A stretch of 64,000 nt of DNA from Toxorhynchites rutilus septentrionalis (taxonomy: Eukaryota; Arthropoda; Insecta; Diptera; Culicidae). How positions within the stretch are numbered: position 1 is the stretch's first letter; the number at the start of each line of letters is the position of its first letter. The position numbers and the translations under genes are program-made. The notes beneath the pieces were generated by a model. It saw nothing but the letters and a program-made list of their open reading frames with translations. It was not told where the DNA came from and made no database searches. Positions 1-8,983 of this stretch are shown here, in pieces. The DNA lies in the NCBI RefSeq assembly GCF_029784135.1, contig NC_073746.1, positions 298,165,614 through 298,229,613 of the forward strand, written 5' to 3'.

Positions 1-1098
1 CGTAAGCAAGCTAACGCTATTGTTGTCGACAAGCGGTTCATTTTAGAATATCGCGCATACGTGCCCTGCCATAACGTAGAAATTGCGGGAGTGATTACAG
101 AAACGGATCTGACGTGTGAATTTATTAAAAAAGGAAATGGAAAGTTCAAGAAGCTCCCCTCGATGGAAGTCGAGATCTTGGACTGTCGCCAATTAGGCAA
201 AATCTCCCAGAAAGGGGGAGAAACTAAATTCACGCCGTCCGACTCGTTTCGAGTAACTTTTGCTGGTTCCGCTCTCCCTGACTACGTTATGGTGGACAAA
301 TTGAGACTGCCGGTGCGACTCTTTGTGCCAAAGCCCATGACTCGCAACAAATGCAAGTCAGTTGGTCACACTTCAGATTATTGTGCCAACAAGGAGCGCT
401 GTGCAACTTGCGGAGAGCAACATGTGGGGGAATCCTGCAGTGCGACTGAGCATAAATGTCCATATTGCGGGGGAACTCCACACGCGCTCTCAGCTTGTGA
501 AACTTATAAGAGTCGCTGGGAGAAACAGAAGCGCTCTTTAAAGGAACGCTCGAAGCGCACATTTGCGGAAATTTTAAAGGGCGCTTCTCCACTGACCCAA
601 CAACAACAACAACAACCAATCTCAACACACAATTCTTTTTCCTCGTTGCCAGTTGAAGAAATGGAAGCGGACACAGCTAGCGGGGACACACCGTTTATTT
701 CCAAAGGGAATCCTCGGCGCAAGAATGTGACCACTCCCAAAGTTCAAGAACAAGTCCCCCCGGTGATACCCCCTGTTAGCTTCCCTAAAAAATCGAGTGC
801 CGCGGACAAGCAAAATCAGGTTCCTCCTGGCTTCCGTGGGAATAGTTCACCTTCGAACGACTCAGCACTCGAGGGGACATCAAAAACCCCAACTCTCCCT
901 ATTTTTTCGTCCAGTTCAACTTCCCAATCGGGATTTATAAAGTTGTCTGACCTTCTGGAGCAAATCTTCAAGTGTTTTAATGTTTCCGACTCCATCAGAA
1001 CCATTGTCATCTCAATGCTTCCAGTATTAAAGACAATTTTGCAACAATTGATGCAAACATGGCCCCTCCTTGCAATGATTATCTCTCTTGATGTCTAA
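1..1098 (+). CDS. LINE ORF1 (gag-like, zinc-knuckle), 5' partial
   Basis: The frame is open from base 1, so the GTG at 61 is not a real start and the protein continues upstream of the window. LINE ORF1 proteins bind element RNA and form the cytoplasmic RNP. Three zinc knuckles are visible at about nt 345-510. The second (CATCGEQHVGESC) and third (CPYCGGTPHALSAC) are complete. The first keeps the C-x4-H-x4-C half (CKSVGHTSDYC) but has Arg where the first Cys should be, probably decay. A CAA repeat encoding seven glutamines (598-618) and a Ser/Pro-rich linker follow, then a hydrophobic C-terminus. ORF2's ATG (1091) overlaps this ORF's stop (1096-1098) by 8 bases, a compact arrangement that suggests reinitiation. 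Confidence 0.8.
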   Translation, partial: RKQANAIVVDKRFILEYRAYVPCHNVEIAGVITETDLTCEFIKKGNGKFKKLPSMEVEILDCRQLGKISQKGGETKFTPSDSFRVTFAGSALPDYVMVDKLRLPVRLFVPKPMTRNKCKSVGHTSDYCANKERCATCGEQHVGESCSATEHKCPYCGGTPHALSACETYKSRWEKQKRSLKERSKRTFAEILKGASPLTQQQQQQPISTHNSFSSLPVEEMEADTASGDTPFISKGNPRRKNVTTPKVQEQVPPVIPPVSFPKKSSAADKQNQVPPGFRGNSSPSNDSALEGTSKTPTLPIFSSSSTSQSGFIKLSDLLEQIFKCFNVSDSIRTIVISMLPVLKTILQQLMQTWPLLAMIISLDV

Positions 1099-4000
1099 TT
1101 TAAATAGAGAGGTCGGAGATATCACTGTTTTACAGTGGAATTGTCGTAGTCTCATCCCTAAATTGGATACATTCAAATTTTTAATTCATAAATTCAATTG
1201 TGATGTTTTTGCTCTGTCCGAAACTTGGCTTTCTTCGCGAGATGATACGTCTTTCCACGATTTTAATATTATACGCTTGGACCGTGATGATAGATACGGA
1301 GGGGTGCTTTTGGGGATCAATAAGTGCCACTCATTTTTTCGAATTTACCTTCCACCTATTGGAGGGATCGAAGCTGTTGCTTGTCATGCAAACATCAGAA
1401 GCAAAGACCTCTGTATTGTCAGCTTGTATTGGCCTCCGAGAGCTGCGGTTATCCGCAAGCAACTTTTTTACATGTGCTCACTCCTTCCTGAGCCACGATT
1501 GATCTTGGGAGACTTCAACTCTCATGGAACTGCCTGGGGGGAACAGTACGACGACAATCGTTCATTGTTGATATATGACCTTTGTAACAACTTCAATATG
1601 ACCGTTTTGAACACTGGGGAAACAACACGTGTGCCTAAACCTCCTGCTAACCCATGTGCTCTTGACCTCTCGCTTTGCTCGAATTCACTATCGTTAGATT
1701 GCAAGGGGAATGTAATCCAGGACCCCAACGGTAGTGATCACTTGCCAATCAAAATTTCCATCACCATTGGGTCGAATTCTTCTGAATCTATAAACATGGC
1801 ATATGACCTCACAAGACACATTGACTGGAAAAAATATACGGACGCGATTGCTCTAGCCATCAATTCCAGAGATGGTTTACCTCCATTGGAGGAGTATAAC
1901 TTCATTTCTCGTTTGATCTATAACAGCGCGGTTCGCGCTCAAACGAAACCCATCCCAGGTTCCACTATTCGTCGAAGGCCTCCCAATCTATGGTGGGATA
2001 GCATATGTTCCAAGCTTTATGTAGAAAAATCGAATGCATTTAAAGCTTTTCGGAAACGTGGAACCCCTGAAAATTTTCAGACGTATTTGAACCTTGAAAA
2101 TCAATTTAAAAACTTGATCAAAGGGAAAAAACGTGCATATTGGCGAAATTTCGTGGGAGGTTTGTCACGAGAAACGTCAATGAAAAAATTATGGAAAGTG
2201 GCTCGAAACATGAGAAATCGCTCTTCATCGAATGAAAGCGAAGAATATTCACATCGATGGATTTTTAATTTTGCACGAAAGGTTTGTCCCGATTCCGCTC
2301 CCGTGCAAAAAATTGTTCGAAATATACCACAAGATAGGTGCGACCTTGATTCTGAGTTTTCGATGGTAGAATTCTCTCTTGCTCTCCTTTCATGTAACAA
2401 TTCTGCTCCGGGATCGGATCGAATTAAGTTCAACTTATTGAGAAACCTCCCTGATGTGGCGAAACATCGCTTGTTGAATTTATTCAATCGGGTTCTGGAA
2501 CATAATATTGTTCCAGATGATTGGAGACAAGTACGAGTTTTAGCTATTCAAAAACCCGGAAAACCCGCGTCCGACTTCAATTCGTACCGCCCAATAGCAA
2601 TGCTGTCTTGTATACGGAAATTGTTGGAGAAAATGATCTTGTTTCGCCTTGATCGATGGGTTGAAACGAATGACCTACTCTCAGATACACAATATGGGTT
2701 CCGCAGGGGCAAGGGGACGAATGATTGTCTTGCGTTGCTTTCTTCAGAAATTCAAATGGCTTACGCCGGAAAAAAACAAATGGCTTCAGTATTCTTGGAC
2801 ATAAAGGGGGCCTTTGATTCAGTTTCAATAGAGGTCCTGTCAGACAAATTACACTCTCGGGGTCTGCCGCCTCTATTGAATAATATGTTATATAACTTGC
2901 TTTGTGAGAAACATTTGAATTTTTCCCACGGGGATTCGACAGTAAGTCGGGTCTCCTACATGGGACTCCCCCAGGGCTCATGTTTAAGCCCCCTTTTGTA
3001 CAACTTCTATGTAAGCGACATCGACAATTGCCTTACATAAAATTGCAGCCTAAGACAACTTGCAGATGATGGAGTGGTGTCTGTCGTAGGATCAAACGAA
3101 TCCGACCTGCAAGGACCCTTACAAGATACTTTGAACAATTTTTCAACCTGTGCCATTAGGCTAGGGATCGAATTCTCCACGGAGAAAACAGAGATGGTGG
3201 TTTTTTCTAGGAAGCATAGACCAGCAAAACCAAAGCTTCAACTTTTGGGTAAACCGATCACTCATGCTATGTCATTCAAATATCTTGGGGTCTGGTTCGA
3301 CTCCAAATGTACTTGGGGGGCCTATATTAGGTATCTGAGTAAAAAATGTCAACAAAGAATAAACTTTCTCCGTACAATTACCGGCACCTGGTGGGGAGCC
3401 CATCCAGAAGATCTTATAATGTTGTATCGAACAACTATTCTCTCAGTGATGGAGTATGACAGTTTCTGTTTTCAATCAGCTGCCAAACACACACCTCATT
3501 AAACTCGAGCGAATTCAGTATATTTGTCTCCGTATTGCGTTGGGATGTATGTCCTCAACGCATACCATGAGCCTCGAGGTTTTGGCAGGCGTACTCCCAC
3601 TAAAAGATCGCTTCAATTTATTATCTCTTCGGTTCTTCATCCGGTGTAAGGTAATGAACCCATTGGTGATCGGAAATTTTGAGCAGCTGATCGAGCTAAA
3701 TTTTCATTCTGGATTCATGAGCTCATATCATGAATTCGTCTCCATGCAGGTTGATCCTTCTTCGTATATTCCCAACCGTGTTTGTTTTCCTGACTACATC
3801 AATTCCTCTGTGCATTTTGATCTGTCCATGAAGCAGGATATCCATGTCATTCCAGATTATCATCGATCGGGAATCGTTCCTACGATTTTCGAAGCAAAGT
3901 ATGGGCGTGTCAATTGTGATAATATGTACTTTACTGATGGGTCCTCTATGAATGAGTCCACAGAATTTGGAGTGTTCAACAAATTTTTTAGCACCTCACA

Positions 4001-4734
4001 CAGTCTTCAATTGAATTGGCAGCAATACACTGAGCGCTGGACAGCGTCGCCTCACGACCTGTTGAACACTATTACATTGTAACGGATAGTCTGAGCTCTG
4101 TCGAAGCTATCCGTTTAGTGAGGCCGGAAAAGCACTCGCCGTACTTCCTTGAGAGAATACGAGAAATTTTGAGTGCTTTATCCAGACGCTGTTATGTCAT
4201 TACCTTTGTCTGGGTCCCTTCACATTGCTCAATTCCGGGTAATGAGAGGGCTGACTCATTAGCAAAGGTAGGTGCAATTGAAGGCGAAATTTATCAGCGT
4301 CAAATCGCCTTCAATGAATTTTATTCTTTAGTTCGTAAAAATACCATCGTTAACTGGCAACGCAAATGGAACGAAGATGAATTGGGCCGGTTGCTCCACT
4401 CAATTATCCCTAAGGTTAGCCTCAATCCGTGGTTCAAAAGTCTGGACTTGAGTTCTCCCGACTCATGTCCAATCACTGTTCGTTAGACGCGCTGCTTTTT
4501 CGTTTTAATCTTGCCGACAGCAATCTCTGCGGTTGTGGCCATGGTTACCACGACATCGAACACGTTGTTTGGTCGTGCGAGTTGTATCTTGTCGCCAGAT
4601 CGAATTTAGAAAACTCCCTTCGGGCTGGAGGAAAGCAGTCCAATGTGCCGGTGAGAGATGTGTTGGCTCGGTTAGACCTTGATTACATGTCCCAAATATA
4701 TGTTTTCCTTAAAGCTATCGATCTTCGAGTGTGA
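1091..4734 (+). pseudogene. LINE ORF2: endonuclease-RT-RNase H, disabled
   Basis: The encoded enzyme would nick target DNA and reverse-transcribe the element RNA in place. The endonuclease domain (residues about 1-230) keeps LQWNC (Asn17), ALSETW (Glu44), LGDFNSHG and SDHLP. RT motifs follow: APGSDRI, NSYRPIAML, YGFRRGKG, FLDIKGAFDS, GLPQGSCLSP and LADD. Damage: an in-frame TAA at 3038-3040 just before the LADD catalytic box; a frame change in a CA run near 3485-3495; a second near 4005-4015 with a TGA at 4031-4033 that removes the segment before the RNase H catalytic Glu (IELAAIH); a third near 4440-4475. RNase H still shows FTDGSS, VTDSLSS and WVPSHCSIPGNERAD. The C-terminal knuckle CGCGHGYHDIEHVVWSC (4531-4581) is typical of I-like ORF2 proteins. 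Confidence 0.88.
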
Positions 4735-5119
4735 TTGTTCATACATCCTTTTCGTCCTTCGCGAGCTATCGGTTCCCTTCCTACTAACATTAGAATAAGT
4801 TAAATTGTAAACACATATTAAATGTAAGGATAGTTTTAAGAATTGAGTGTGAAGTGTCAGTGTGAATGAGAATGTGAATGTGAATGTGAGTGCGAGTGTA
4901 AACACACATCTCCTTACATCCCATCCTTTTCCTAATGAAAATGTGTCACCCTTCTAAACTCGAGTCGACCGCGAGTAATCGGTTTCCTATTTCATTAACC
5001 ATAGAATTAAGGAAACAACATGTTGATATATGCTAGTTGAAATATAGTTAAGAGTTTGGCTCCATTAAACTTATGTAACTGAGCCTGTAAAAATAATCGG
5101 ATTAATAAAAAAAAAAAAA
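4735..5119 (+). repeat. 3' UTR of the I-clade LINE with internal near-repeat
   Basis: This stretch holds no ORF. A TGTGAA/TGTGAG microsatellite lies at 4858-4900. Two diverged versions of one block (4750-4805 and 4920-5015, both with CGCGAG-x-ATCGGTTYCC and a later TTAGAATAAG/TAGAATTAAG) flank it, so the UTR seems to contain a degenerate tandem duplication. It ends in an A-run. Confidence 0.5.
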
Positions 5120-5699
5120 CAAACCGACTACATCTGATACAAAAATAGATACAAACTAATACAACTATACACAAAAAAAAATTGGAAAATAGAACAACAG
5201 TAAGTGATGTGATTCTGACTGACTGATGATGAATTAGAAAGGTTTTAAACTTTTCAGTTCATTCGCCTCTAATATGTGATGTGATTCTATAATCGCGAAC
5301 TCTCAACTACTCGACGGAACGACATTTCTAGATTCGAATAATGGAGAATATCAAAAAGCAGCCGAAGATATATTTTATGTCAAGTCGCGAGTAATATTTC
5401 AGGGGTGTTGTTAAAGGAAATTTGGAAAATCGAAATTTTATTTTCGATGCCAAATGACTTAAAAATGCATGAAATTTGGTGTCATTTGGAAAAAAAAATT
5501 TTGGCCGAAAATCGACCTTTTGGGACTTAGCCTGAGAGGCAATGAAGGTATGAAAACAAAACAATTATCGAATTTGAAGAACTGACCACATACACATTTT
5601 GTTTATAGGCCCAAAAAATGAGCTGTGCAAAGTTTCAGCTCAATCGGACATGCATTAGAGGTGCCTCAAAGCACTCAAAGTTTTTATTTTTTGATCACT
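5120..5699. other. AT-rich spacer, no gene seen
   Basis: No coding signal is recognisable. The text resembles dispersed mosquito repeat DNA (A-runs; a 'cagttcattcgcctctaa' block at 5256-5273 that recurs in similar form at about 41680-41697), but I cannot assign it to a family. Confidence 0.4.
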
Positions 5700-6113
5700 C
5701 AGGCTAAGGCTCAGGCGATTTTGGGCCAAAAATTTGTTTCGAGATAACATGAACAAAATGTACATGGTCGGTTCGGTTCCAGGGATGGGATGGAACTGAA
5801 TCCGTCATGTTTTGTTTGAACACAGGCGCTGTTATTCGATGACAATAGGTTCAAGGTGATTTGAAGTATTTCAATAATTCAATATGCTCAATCAAGGCTT
5901 CCAGCTCGCCGGTGATGCGCCTCGCTTTAGATTGATTGAGATTATTCACGCATGAAGCGGACGTAGCGCCATCTAACATTTAACAATGTAAATAAAATCG
6001 TTCTGTTTGTCTGCCAAGTTTTTTATGCATAATTTCATCAAAATCTGTCGAGCCGTTTTGGAGGAGTACGGGAACAAACACCGTGACACGAGATTTTTAT
6101 ATAAAGGGTGTGT
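5700..6113 (+). repeat. RTE-like LINE 3' tail (target of ITmD37E copy 1)
   Basis: The last 100 bases contain the sequence commonly seen at RTE-clade LINE 3' ends in insects: 'atttcatcaaaatctgt', 'gagccgttttggaggag', 'gaacaaacaccgtgacacg', then a short TA-rich tail. No RTE ORF is present, so this would be a severely 5'-truncated copy. The ITmD37E element starts directly in the tail, so the RTE piece is older. Family assignment is from memory of the motif and is moderate. Confidence 0.45.
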
Positions 6114-6162
6114 CACATCAAATTGCATCACGGAAAAAACGCCGTAGAAATTTCATTTTTAG
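6114..6162 (+). repeat. ITmD37E left TIR
   Basis: This 49-bp arm matches the reverse complement of 7353-7401 at 48 positions; the mismatch is GCCG versus GCTG near the inner end. Confidence 0.9.
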
Positions 6163-6255
6163 GAATTATATTTTCAGTTTTCGCTTATAATCAGATAAGA
6201 GTGTATAGATCACGTTGGCCATGCTTCACCGTCAATTTTTCGTAAATTTGGAAAA

Positions 6256-7272
6256 ATGTCGTCGAACGAAAAAGAGCGTCGTGAATTAATCCTGTGTACT
6301 CATTTCGAGAATCCGGAGTTGTCACATCGGGACATCGGTAAGATGCTGGGAATCGTCCAATCCACGGTCAGCAGAGTACTAAAACGATACTTCGAGAACC
6401 TAACCATCGACCGGAAGGTGAAGAACGGCAAAAATGGATGCTCCGTCAGTGAAAAAGATCACAAGCGCGTAGTTAAGCAGTTTAGACGTGATCCGAGAAG
6501 TTCGGTCCGGGATGTCACCAATAAGCTGAATTTGTCAAGTTCATTCGTCCAGCGGACCAAGCAGCGGGAGGGCCTGCGTACATACAAGGTTCAGAAGGCT
6601 CCTAACCGCGACGAAAGGCAAAACATGGTGGGGAAGACGCGAGCCCGGAAGCTGTACACCGAAATGCTGACGAAGCTGCATTGCCTGGTAATGGACGACG
6701 AAACCTACGTCAAAGCGGACTTTCGTCAGCTGCCGGGCCTGTTGTTCTTCTCCGCAGAGGACAAATTCAGCGTTCCGGAGGAGATTCGCAAGCAGAAACT
6801 ATCCAAGTTTGCCAAAAAGTACATTGTGTGGCAAGCGATCTGCTCTTGCGGAAAGCGGAGCGCCCCCTTCGTGATGACCGGCACGGTAAACGGGCAGGTT
6901 TACCTTAAGGAGTGCCTACAGAAGCGCTTACTACCACTATTGAAGCAGCACGAGAGCCCGACCATCGTCTGGCCGGATCTCGCTTCGTGCCACTATTCAA
7001 AGGACGTGTTGGAGTGGTACGAAGCCAACGGGGTCTCCTTCGTGCCAAAGGAAATGAACCCGCCCAACGCGCCGGAGCTTCGCCCAATAGAGAAATATTG
7101 GGCGATTATGAAGCAGGCCCTCCAGAAGAACCCAAAAGTTGTCAATTCGGAGGCGGACTTCAAGAGAAAATGGATTTCTGTTCAAAAAAAACTACAACCT
7201 GACGTTGTACAGAACCTTATGGACGGGGTGAGGAGGAAGGTGCGAGCATACGGGCTTGGGCTCGAAGTATGA
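6256..7272 (+). CDS. ITmD37E transposase, intact (338 aa)
   Basis: This is a cut-and-paste transposase of the DDE/D superfamily. Residues about 1-120 form two helix-turn-helix segments that would bind the TIRs (ELSHRDIGKMLGIVQSTVSR, then SSVRDVTNKLNLSSSFVQR). The catalytic triad is readable: MDDE (Asp147/148), WPD (Asp241) and PIE (Glu279), with exactly 37 residues between the second Asp and the Glu, the DD37E signature. No stop or frameshift interrupts it, and 338 aa is a normal length. The ATG at 6256 follows a short 5' UTR inside the element. The second copy has Phe where this one has Val before WPD, so this copy may still carry a weakening change. Confidence 0.92.
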   Translation: MSSNEKERRELILCTHFENPELSHRDIGKMLGIVQSTVSRVLKRYFENLTIDRKVKNGKNGCSVSEKDHKRVVKQFRRDPRSSVRDVTNKLNLSSSFVQRTKQREGLRTYKVQKAPNRDERQNMVGKTRARKLYTEMLTKLHCLVMDDETYVKADFRQLPGLLFFSAEDKFSVPEEIRKQKLSKFAKKYIVWQAICSCGKRSAPFVMTGTVNGQVYLKECLQKRLLPLLKQHESPTIVWPDLASCHYSKDVLEWYEANGVSFVPKEMNPPNAPELRPIEKYWAIMKQALQKNPKVVNSEADFKRKWISVQKKLQPDVVQNLMDGVRRKVRAYGLGLEV

Positions 7273-7352
7273 ATAAAAAGAAAATGCCAAAAGTTGTTTA
7301 ATAGTTTTTATTTTACTGTCTAAAATTTTCAAAAGGATCGGTCTACTGGGCG

Positions 7353-7401
7353 AATTTCTACAGCGTTTTTTCCGTGATGCAATTTGATGTGACACACCCT
7401 T
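7353..7401 (-). repeat. ITmD37E right TIR
   Basis: Inverted partner of the left TIR, followed by the TA target duplication at 7402-7403. Confidence 0.9.
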
Positions 7402-7410
7402 TATATGGAT

Positions 7411-7597
7411 TAGTTGAGATTTCTATGCCGAATAACACACCTTGAATGCATTCCGAGTGGCAAGCTTTAGAATACACGTAATCACAGTGCAAGTCGGAGG
7501 AAATTTCTTTGACGAAAAATTCCCCCGACCAGAACGGGAATCGAACCCGAACCCCCGGCATGTTAGGTGTGACGTTAACCACTCGGCCACGGGAGCA
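7411..7597 (-). mobile_element. tRNA-derived SINE, copy A (tail truncated)
   Basis: Read on the minus strand, a tRNA-like head with an A box (TGGCCGAGTGGTTAAC, about 7574-7589) and a B box (GGTTCGATTCCC-like, about 7532-7552) is followed by a unique body. The A box resembles the Ser/Leu tRNA type. These are internal RNA polymerase III promoter elements. The body stops at 'tctcaacta' next to the ITmD37E element, whereas copy B continues for about 80 bases more, so this copy lacks the SINE 3' tail. Confidence 0.75.
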
Positions 7598-7601
7598 CAC
7601 T

Positions 7602-7886
7602 ACGCTTCTTCTTCTTCTTCAATGGCACTAACGTTCCTAGAGGAACTTCGCCGTCTCAACGTAGTATTACTTGCGTCATTTTTATTAGTACTTAGTTGAG
7701 ATTTCTATGCCAAATAACACGCCTTGAATACATTCTGAGTGGCAAGCTCTAGAATACGCGTGATCACAGTGCAACTCGGAGGAAATTTCTTTGACGAAAA
7801 ATTCCCCCGACCAGAACGGGAGTCGAACCCGAACACCCGGCATGTTAGTTATGACGCTAACCACTCGGCCAAGGGAGCACACTACG
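7602..7886 (-). mobile_element. tRNA-derived SINE, copy B with (GAA)n tail
   Basis: This has the same A box (about 7855-7871), B box (about 7812-7833) and body as copy A, but is complete. After the shared body it contains a conserved 3' region (7622-7700) and ends in a GAA microsatellite (TTC repeats on the plus strand at 7604-7620). The microsatellite abuts the head of copy A, so the two SINEs are tandem head-to-tail. It is a mobile repeat and not a functional tRNA: no tRNA fold or anticodon arm is convincing. Confidence 0.78.
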
Positions 7887-8470
7887 CATCTATCACAACT
7901 AATAAAATTTTATTTTTCATGAGCTAAACAATTGAATAACTGTAAAATGTGAAGCGTTATCTAAACTGCGCCGTTTTAATTGGCCTGATTTACGGTTTCC
8001 CCAACACAGACTTCGAAACCAAGCAGCCTGTAGAAATTGACATTGCAAATACATGAAAGTTAGAGGGATGTTTGTTCCCACCGAAATGTGTTCCCTAACA
8101 CAGACTTCAAAACCATTGCAAACACATGCAAGTCAGGGATATTTTTGGCATTTGTTCAAATTCTTTATTTACAAAGCAAATATGTTGAATTCAATTGAAT
8201 TCGAAAATTGTTTCATAATCTAATCAATACAAACAAATTATTACGAAGTCAACGATAGTACGTCAACCTTGCGGTTATATTACAGATATAACCCACGTGG
8301 TGAACTTTTCGGCTTTTACGGGTTATTTCTGTTACTCTTATTTCCTTCGTGATTTTAGCCGGAAATCGAATGAATCTTAGATTTTGGGAAAGGATAAATT
8401 TATCCTTTTGGCGTAAATTTCAACATGTTCGCAATATCAATTTTGGTCAAATATAGTTTCCTCTCTTTCC
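7887..8470. other. Intron-like AT-rich DNA with a terminal-hairpin motif
   Basis: No ORF is seen. A near-palindrome (8273-8293, GGTTATATTACAGATATAAC core) follows 'acgtcaaccttgc' and recurs at four other loci (30746, 32813, 39164, 54125), marking the end of a dispersed repeat. The rest is probably intron of the EcKL gene, because a polypyrimidine tract and AG (8461-8474) lead into its exon. Confidence 0.45.
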
Positions 8471-8474
8471 ACAG

Positions 8475-8983
8475 AACAAACTCCTCGCAAAGGAGCTCAA
8501 ATTCCTCGATTGGCAAGTATCTCGCTGCGCCACGCCTGTCATCGATTTGTCGTATTTCATCTTCTGCTGCACCGACACGACACTGCGTAAACGACTGCCG
8601 GAGCTGCTGCGAGAGTACCACCAAACACTGCTCAGGCGAATCGATGAGCTCGGCAGCGATGGCCGAAAGCTGTTTCCCTTCGACAAACTCCAGGTGCACC
8701 TGGCAAAGTTTGCCCGATTCGGATTCGGTAAAAAAGAAATGCATTCCAATCAAAATAAAACAAAATGACAATTACTTCTGTTTTGACACTTCCAGGAATG
8801 GCGCTGATGACCCTGCACACCACTTGCTGCGTGGAGAAAGATCTACCGGACATCTCCAGTGCACTAGAAAACTCTGAACTGGTAGATCTGGACAAGTACG
8901 CAAAGGATTTGCTGCGCAACCCTGCCTACATCGAGCGCATGACCGGCGTCTGCCGGGACATGGTGAGGTTGGGTTATCTCTGA
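8475..8983 (+). CDS. Ecdysteroid kinase-like (EcKL/CHK, DUF1679) gene, last two exons
   Basis: Two exons are readable, 8475-8727 and 8796-8983, giving 146 residues and a stop. The intron is 68 bp with a GT at 8728 and a CAG acceptor at 8793-8795; the upstream exon follows 'ctctctttccacag'. The first exon contains FLDWQVSRCATPVIDLSYF, matching the metal-binding D-x-Q motif after the catalytic loop in CHK/EcKL kinases, then LRKRLPELLREYH. The second continues FGMALMTLHTTCC and ends IERMTGVCRDMVRLGYL, a typical EcKL C-terminus. Family members phosphorylate small molecules such as ecdysteroids, in the cytosol. The Brenner loop (HGD...N) and N-lobe are not upstream in this window, so the gene either has a TE-filled intron longer than 8.4 kb or is a fragment. 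There are no disablements in what is seen. Confidence 0.78.

Larger units (their letters stand above)
1..5119 (+). mobile_element. I-clade non-LTR retrotransposon, cut at window edge
   Basis: Two ORFs are arranged as in I-clade LINEs: a gag-like ORF1 with zinc knuckles, then an ORF2 with AP-endonuclease, reverse transcriptase, RNase H and a C-terminal cysteine/histidine knuckle. RNase H downstream of the RT separates this clade (I/Loner-like) from Jockey and CR1. The 3' end is placed at the A-run at about 5107-5119, after an AATAAA-like sequence. The 5' part lies outside the window. At least one in-frame stop and three frame changes in ORF2 mean this copy cannot move by itself. Confidence 0.85.
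6114..7401 (+). mobile_element. ITmD37E (Tc1/mariner superfamily) element, copy 1
   Basis: The element is bounded by 49-bp terminal inverted repeats (6114-6162 and 7353-7401; outer sequence AAGGGTGTGTCACATCAAAT) with one mismatch between arms, and is flanked by TA on both sides (6112-6113, 7402-7403), the target duplication of this superfamily. It carries one uninterrupted transposase ORF. TIR conservation plus an open ORF suggest recent insertion. A second copy with the same structure lies at 51944-53241. Confidence 0.93.

Noticed and set aside
7532..7600. Functional tRNA gene
   Set aside because: The A and B boxes belong to a repeated SINE head. No convincing anticodon arm or acceptor pairing, and two tandem copies share a long non-tRNA body.
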